From contig DASSEM010000252.1 of assembly GCA_035695265.1 (NCBI GenBank), positions 1 through 14,674 on the forward strand: 14,674 nucleotides of DNA, written 5' to 3'. Below are positions 12,877 to 14,674 of this stretch, piece after piece. The DNA comes from RHKX01 sp035695265. GTDB lineage: Bacteria > Actinomycetota > Thermoleophilia > Solirubrobacterales > 70-9. Each line of letters opens with the position of its first letter. Position 1 is the first letter of the stretch. The notes under the pieces are model-generated. The model was not told the DNA's origin. It was given only the letters and a program-made list of their open reading frames with translations, and ran no database searches. A program made the translations under genes and the position numbers.

Positions 12877-12897
12877 ATGAAAGCGGCATGAAAAGCG
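12877..12897 (-). promoter_or_regulatory. Operator-like repeats ahead of the response regulator
   Basis: On the minus strand TTCATGCCGCT then TTCATCTGC repeat with an 11-bp period (plus strand ATGAAAGCGGC at 12877-12887 and ATGAAAAGCG at 12888-12897). Unlike the other two sites there is no -10 nine bases downstream; the ribosome site and ATG follow instead. Binding here would more likely repress or fine-tune the operon. Confidence 0.5.
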
Positions 12898-12926
12898 AAG
12901 CGCCGGTTTACGGGTTGTCCGTCCCT

Positions 12927-12980
12927 TTCATCTCCCGTTCACGCCGCCGTCACCGCCGCTTCACGGGCGGGGCGTAAGAC
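12927..12980 (+). promoter_or_regulatory. Four-unit response-regulator operator and promoter of the lipoprotein gene
   Basis: Four units with exact 11-bp spacing: TTCAT (12927), TTCAC (12938), GTCAC (12949) and TTCAC (12960). The last is followed by 9 nt and TAAGAC (12975-12980) as -10. The transcript would begin near 12987, about 40 nt before the ATG at 13027, which has GGGAGG at 13016-13021. The geometry equals that at the PepSY promoter. Confidence 0.65.
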
Positions 12981-13026
12981 CGCTTCGACGCGCCGCCGAC
13001 GGCGGCCACGAATCGGGAGGTAGCTG

Positions 13027-13800
13027 ATGAATACGAGAGCAAGCGCGAAGCTCCGCACCGCCTACGCCTCGCTCGCCGCGGCCGCGGCAGCCGCGGCGAT
13101 TGCCGGCTGCGGCGGCGATGAGGCGACCGACGCGGAGCCCGACCTGCCGCAGGGTGACGAACCGGTCGACCTCGATCCGGCGGACTTCACGACCGACATC
13201 GACAACCGCTGGCTGCCGATGAGCCCGGGCAGCCGCTGGGTATACCGCGAGACCGACGCGAGCGGCGCCGAGCAGCGGATCGTCGTGCGGGTCACCCCGC
13301 GGACGCGGACGATCGCCAACGGGATCGAGGCGCGCGTGATCCGCGACGTCGCCACGGAGGGCGGCGAGCCGATCGAGATCACCGACGACTGGTACGCGCA
13401 GGACGCGGCCGGGAACGTCTGGTATCTCGGCGAGCGCACCGCCGAGTTCGAGCACGGCGAGCTGATCAGCCGGGCGGGCTCCTGGGAGGCCGGGGTCGAC
13501 GGGGCCGAGGCGGGAATCGCGATGCCCGCCGATCCGCAGTCCGGCATGGCCTACCGGCAGGAGCACTACGCCGGCGAGGCCGAGGACCACGGGGCCGTGA
13601 TCAGCCGCGGCGAGGAGCGCGCCGGCGTCCCGTTCGGGCACTTCGACGAGGAGGTCGTCATGACCCGCGACCTGACCCCGCTCGAGCCGCGGGTCGAGGA
13701 GCTGAAGCTCTACGCGCCCGGGATCGGAAACGTCCTCGCCGTCCACACCGACCGTTCCGGCGGCCGGCTGGAGCTGCTCTCCTACCGGCCGGGAGGCTGA
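13027..13800 (+). CDS. Lipoprotein of unknown function, probable target of the two-component system
   Basis: 257 residues, ATG preceded by GGGAGG at 13016-13021. An N-terminal Arg/Lys region and Ala-rich helix end in the lipobox AIAGC, giving lipidated Cys28, followed by a Gly/Asp/Glu-rich tether (29-50). The mature part contains DFTTDIDNRWLPMSPGSRWVYRE (53-75) and further beta-rich stretches (VWYLGERTAEFEHGEL, HFDEEVVMTRD). Similar exported proteins with an IDNxWFPLxPGxxWxYR segment are known to me from soil actinobacteria, but without a function. The domain has no further cysteine, so it should be cell-surface anchored and redox independent. It diverges from the response regulator across a shared 176-nt region carrying direct-repeat operators, so regulation by that system is likely. 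It converges with the small membrane protein, 9 nt between stops. Confidence 0.85.
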   Translation: MNTRASAKLRTAYASLAAAAAAAAIAGCGGDEATDAEPDLPQGDEPVDLDPADFTTDIDNRWLPMSPGSRWVYRETDASGAEQRIVVRVTPRTRTIANGIEARVIRDVATEGGEPIEITDDWYAQDAAGNVWYLGERTAEFEHGELISRAGSWEAGVDGAEAGIAMPADPQSGMAYRQEHYAGEAEDHGAVISRGEERAGVPFGHFDEEVVMTRDLTPLEPRVEELKLYAPGIGNVLAVHTDRSGGRLELLSYRPGG

Positions 13801-13809
13801 GAGCCGCGC

Positions 13810-14148
13810 TCAGTGGTCGAAGAAGGTGACGCAGCCGGTGAGCGTCGCCGGGGTGCCGACCTCGGCGTCGCCGCGGGCCGGCGTGGCCGTCCAGCAGCCG
13901 AAGCCGTTGATCGTGATGTCGTAGTCGCGCTCGCCGCCGCCGGGAGCGCCGGCCGTGCAGCGCCAGGCGTCCTCGCCTACCTCCTCGCAGCCCGTCACCG
14001 CGGCGGCGAGCCGGCCATCCAGCGAGGCGGCGAGCTCCGAGCCGGTGACGCCGATGAAGGGCGTGGGGCGCAGCACGAAGATCGTGCCGGCGACGAGCAG
14101 GGCGAAGAAGGTGGCGATATAGGGAAAGAGGCGACGACCCGTCGACAC
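13810..14148 (-). CDS. Small membrane-anchored protein of unknown function
   Basis: 112 residues from GTG 14148. One N-terminal transmembrane segment (about 8-27, IATFFALLVAGTIFVL) with positive residues before it (MSTGRR) predicts an inside-N, outside-C orientation. The outer part has four cysteines (54, 64, 85, 106), likely two disulfides, and reads SELAASLDGRLAAAVTGCEE, then a WRC segment and DYDITINGFGCW. I recognise no domain. No Shine-Dalgarno is present; TAGTCT lies 6 nt before the GTG, supporting this start as leaderless. The balanced codon use and conserved-looking Cys pattern argue that it is real despite the lack of homology. Confidence 0.7.
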   Translation of the reverse strand: MSTGRRLFPYIATFFALLVAGTIFVLRPTPFIGVTGSELAASLDGRLAAAVTGCEEVGEDAWRCTAGAPGGGERDYDITINGFGCWTATPARGDAEVGTPATLTGCVTFFDH

Positions 14149-14154
14149 CGGCTC

Positions 14155-14160
14155 AGACTA
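14155..14160 (-). promoter_or_regulatory. Putative leaderless -10 box (TAGTCT) of the small membrane protein
   Basis: Minus strand TAGTCT (14160-14155), six bases, GTG at 14148. This is the same spacing as at 2751 and 4597. No clear -35. Confidence 0.4.
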
Positions 14161-14217
14161 TTCGCGGCCGCCGGGGCCGTTCGGTGTGCGGCCGGCGCGA
14201 GCCGCCCCCGCGGCAGG

Positions 14218-14223
14218 TAGCGT
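14218..14223 (+). promoter_or_regulatory. Candidate -10 box for the secreted Gly-rich protein
   Basis: TAGCGT lies 52 nt before the ATG at 14276 and would give a leader of about 45 nt holding AAGGAG at 14261-14266. No -35 can be shown. Confidence 0.25.
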
Positions 14224-14275
14224 TGCGCCGCGACCGGGAGCGAAACCCCTGCACAACATGAAGGAGAACGACGAG

Positions 14276-14674
14276 ATGGACGGATCCAAGAGGAGGCTCG
14301 CGACCGCGACCGCCGCGCTCGCGGCGATGGCGTTGCTCGCGGCGCTGACCGCGGGCAGCGCGACCGCGGGCGTCGGCCAGAAGTGCCCCGGCACGTTCCG
14401 CGTCCTGCACAACGACCGGATCGACAACATGTCGGTGCCGGCCGGCCGGTACGCCATCACGGTCAAGCGGATGAGCTGCCAGTCGGCGTCCGACTACTTC
14501 AAGCAGTTCCTGGCTGCGAACCAGAACAACCTGCCGAAGGGCTGGAAGCTCTTCAAGAGCCGCAAGAAGTTCAAGAACCCGAAGCAGAACGTCGCCTTCC
14601 GGATCAAGCGGGTCGGCGGCGGCGGTGGTGGTGGCGGTGGCGGCGGTGGCGGCGCCATGACCGGCAAGTGCCCC
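14276..14674 (+). CDS. Secreted protein with Gly13 linker, probably repeat-built (partial, runs off window)
   Basis: The first 133 codons of an open frame that continues past the window. ATG 14276 is chosen because AAGGAG (14261-14266) is 9 nt upstream; an in-frame ATG at 14258 overlaps that site. Residues 1-31 are a signal peptide (SKRRLATATAALAAMALL, ending ATAG). The mature part begins GVGQKCPGTFRVLHNDRI and contains VPAGRYAITVKRMSC, DYFKQFLAANQNNLPKGW and a basic stretch KSRKKFKNPKQN. Cys37 and Cys68 may pair. A run of 13 glycines (114-126) then leads to AMTGKCP, which echoes QKCP at the start of the mature domain, so a second copy of the module probably follows. I recall similar extracellular modules in soil actinobacteria but no function. 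Confidence 0.8.
   Translation, partial: MDGSKRRLATATAALAAMALLAALTAGSATAGVGQKCPGTFRVLHNDRIDNMSVPAGRYAITVKRMSCQSASDYFKQFLAANQNNLPKGWKLFKSRKKFKNPKQNVAFRIKRVGGGGGGGGGGGGGAMTGKCP

Noticed and set aside
14611..14656. GGC/GGT-rich stretch as a possible simple repeat or CRISPR-like array
   Set aside because: It is simply the coding sequence of 13 glycines in frame; no spacer-repeat structure exists here or elsewhere in the window.

Overview
The window reads as chromosomal DNA of a high-GC actinomycete-like bacterium. It is strongly GC-rich (roughly 65-75% in lines counted by hand), uses many GTG and one TTG start, has long Arg/Ala/Gly-rich antisense shadow frames, and several starts have a TANNNT-type -10 only 6-7 nt upstream, as in leaderless actinobacterial mRNAs. 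A soil Thermoleophilia/Solirubrobacterales-type genome is my best guess, by overall feel only. It is mostly a patchwork of short, independently transcribed metabolic and envelope genes.

Left part (1-4768). A cold-shock protein (minus) diverges from a secreted alpha/beta hydrolase (plus, with a good TTGCGG-N17-TAGGCT promoter). Next is a minus-strand fusion of an alpha/beta hydrolase with a class III nucleotide cyclase domain. Then comes a 1.86-kb segment bounded by a complete tRNA-Ser(CGA) gene (4679-4768) and a displaced copy of the 3' half of that tRNA (2818-2879, 60 of 62 bases identical). This is the footprint expected from integrase-type recombination at a tRNA 3' end. The segment holds a SAM methyltransferase of lower GC and a crotonase-fold protein, but no integrase.

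Middle (4849-10360, all plus). In order: a lipoprotein resembling the plant/bacterial stress up-regulated Nod19 family, with a histidine/methionine pattern like the two copper sites of peptidylglycine monooxygenase; a close CaiD (carnitinyl-CoA dehydratase) homologue; a secreted class C beta-lactamase-type serine hydrolase; an atypical NAD(P)-binding SDR; an antisense C-terminal scrap of a thioredoxin-fold gene; a VOC/glyoxalase protein; and a ZIP-type metal transporter apparently preceded by a five-codon leaderless uORF.

Right part (10394-14674). An OmpR-type response regulator and a HAMP/HisKA sensor kinase overlap by GTGA. They are flanked by a PepSY-like secreted protein (downstream, same strand) and a lipoprotein (divergent). 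Tandem TTCA(C/T) units with exact 11-bp period lie upstream of the PepSY gene, the lipoprotein gene and the regulator itself. At the PepSY and lipoprotein promoters the proximal unit sits exactly 9 nt before a TA(G/A)(A/G)AC -10 box. This is the clearest regulatory circuit in the window: a two-component system probably activating two exported proteins and controlling itself. The window closes with a small membrane-anchored Cys-containing protein (minus) and the start of a secreted, probably repeat-built protein cut off by the window end.
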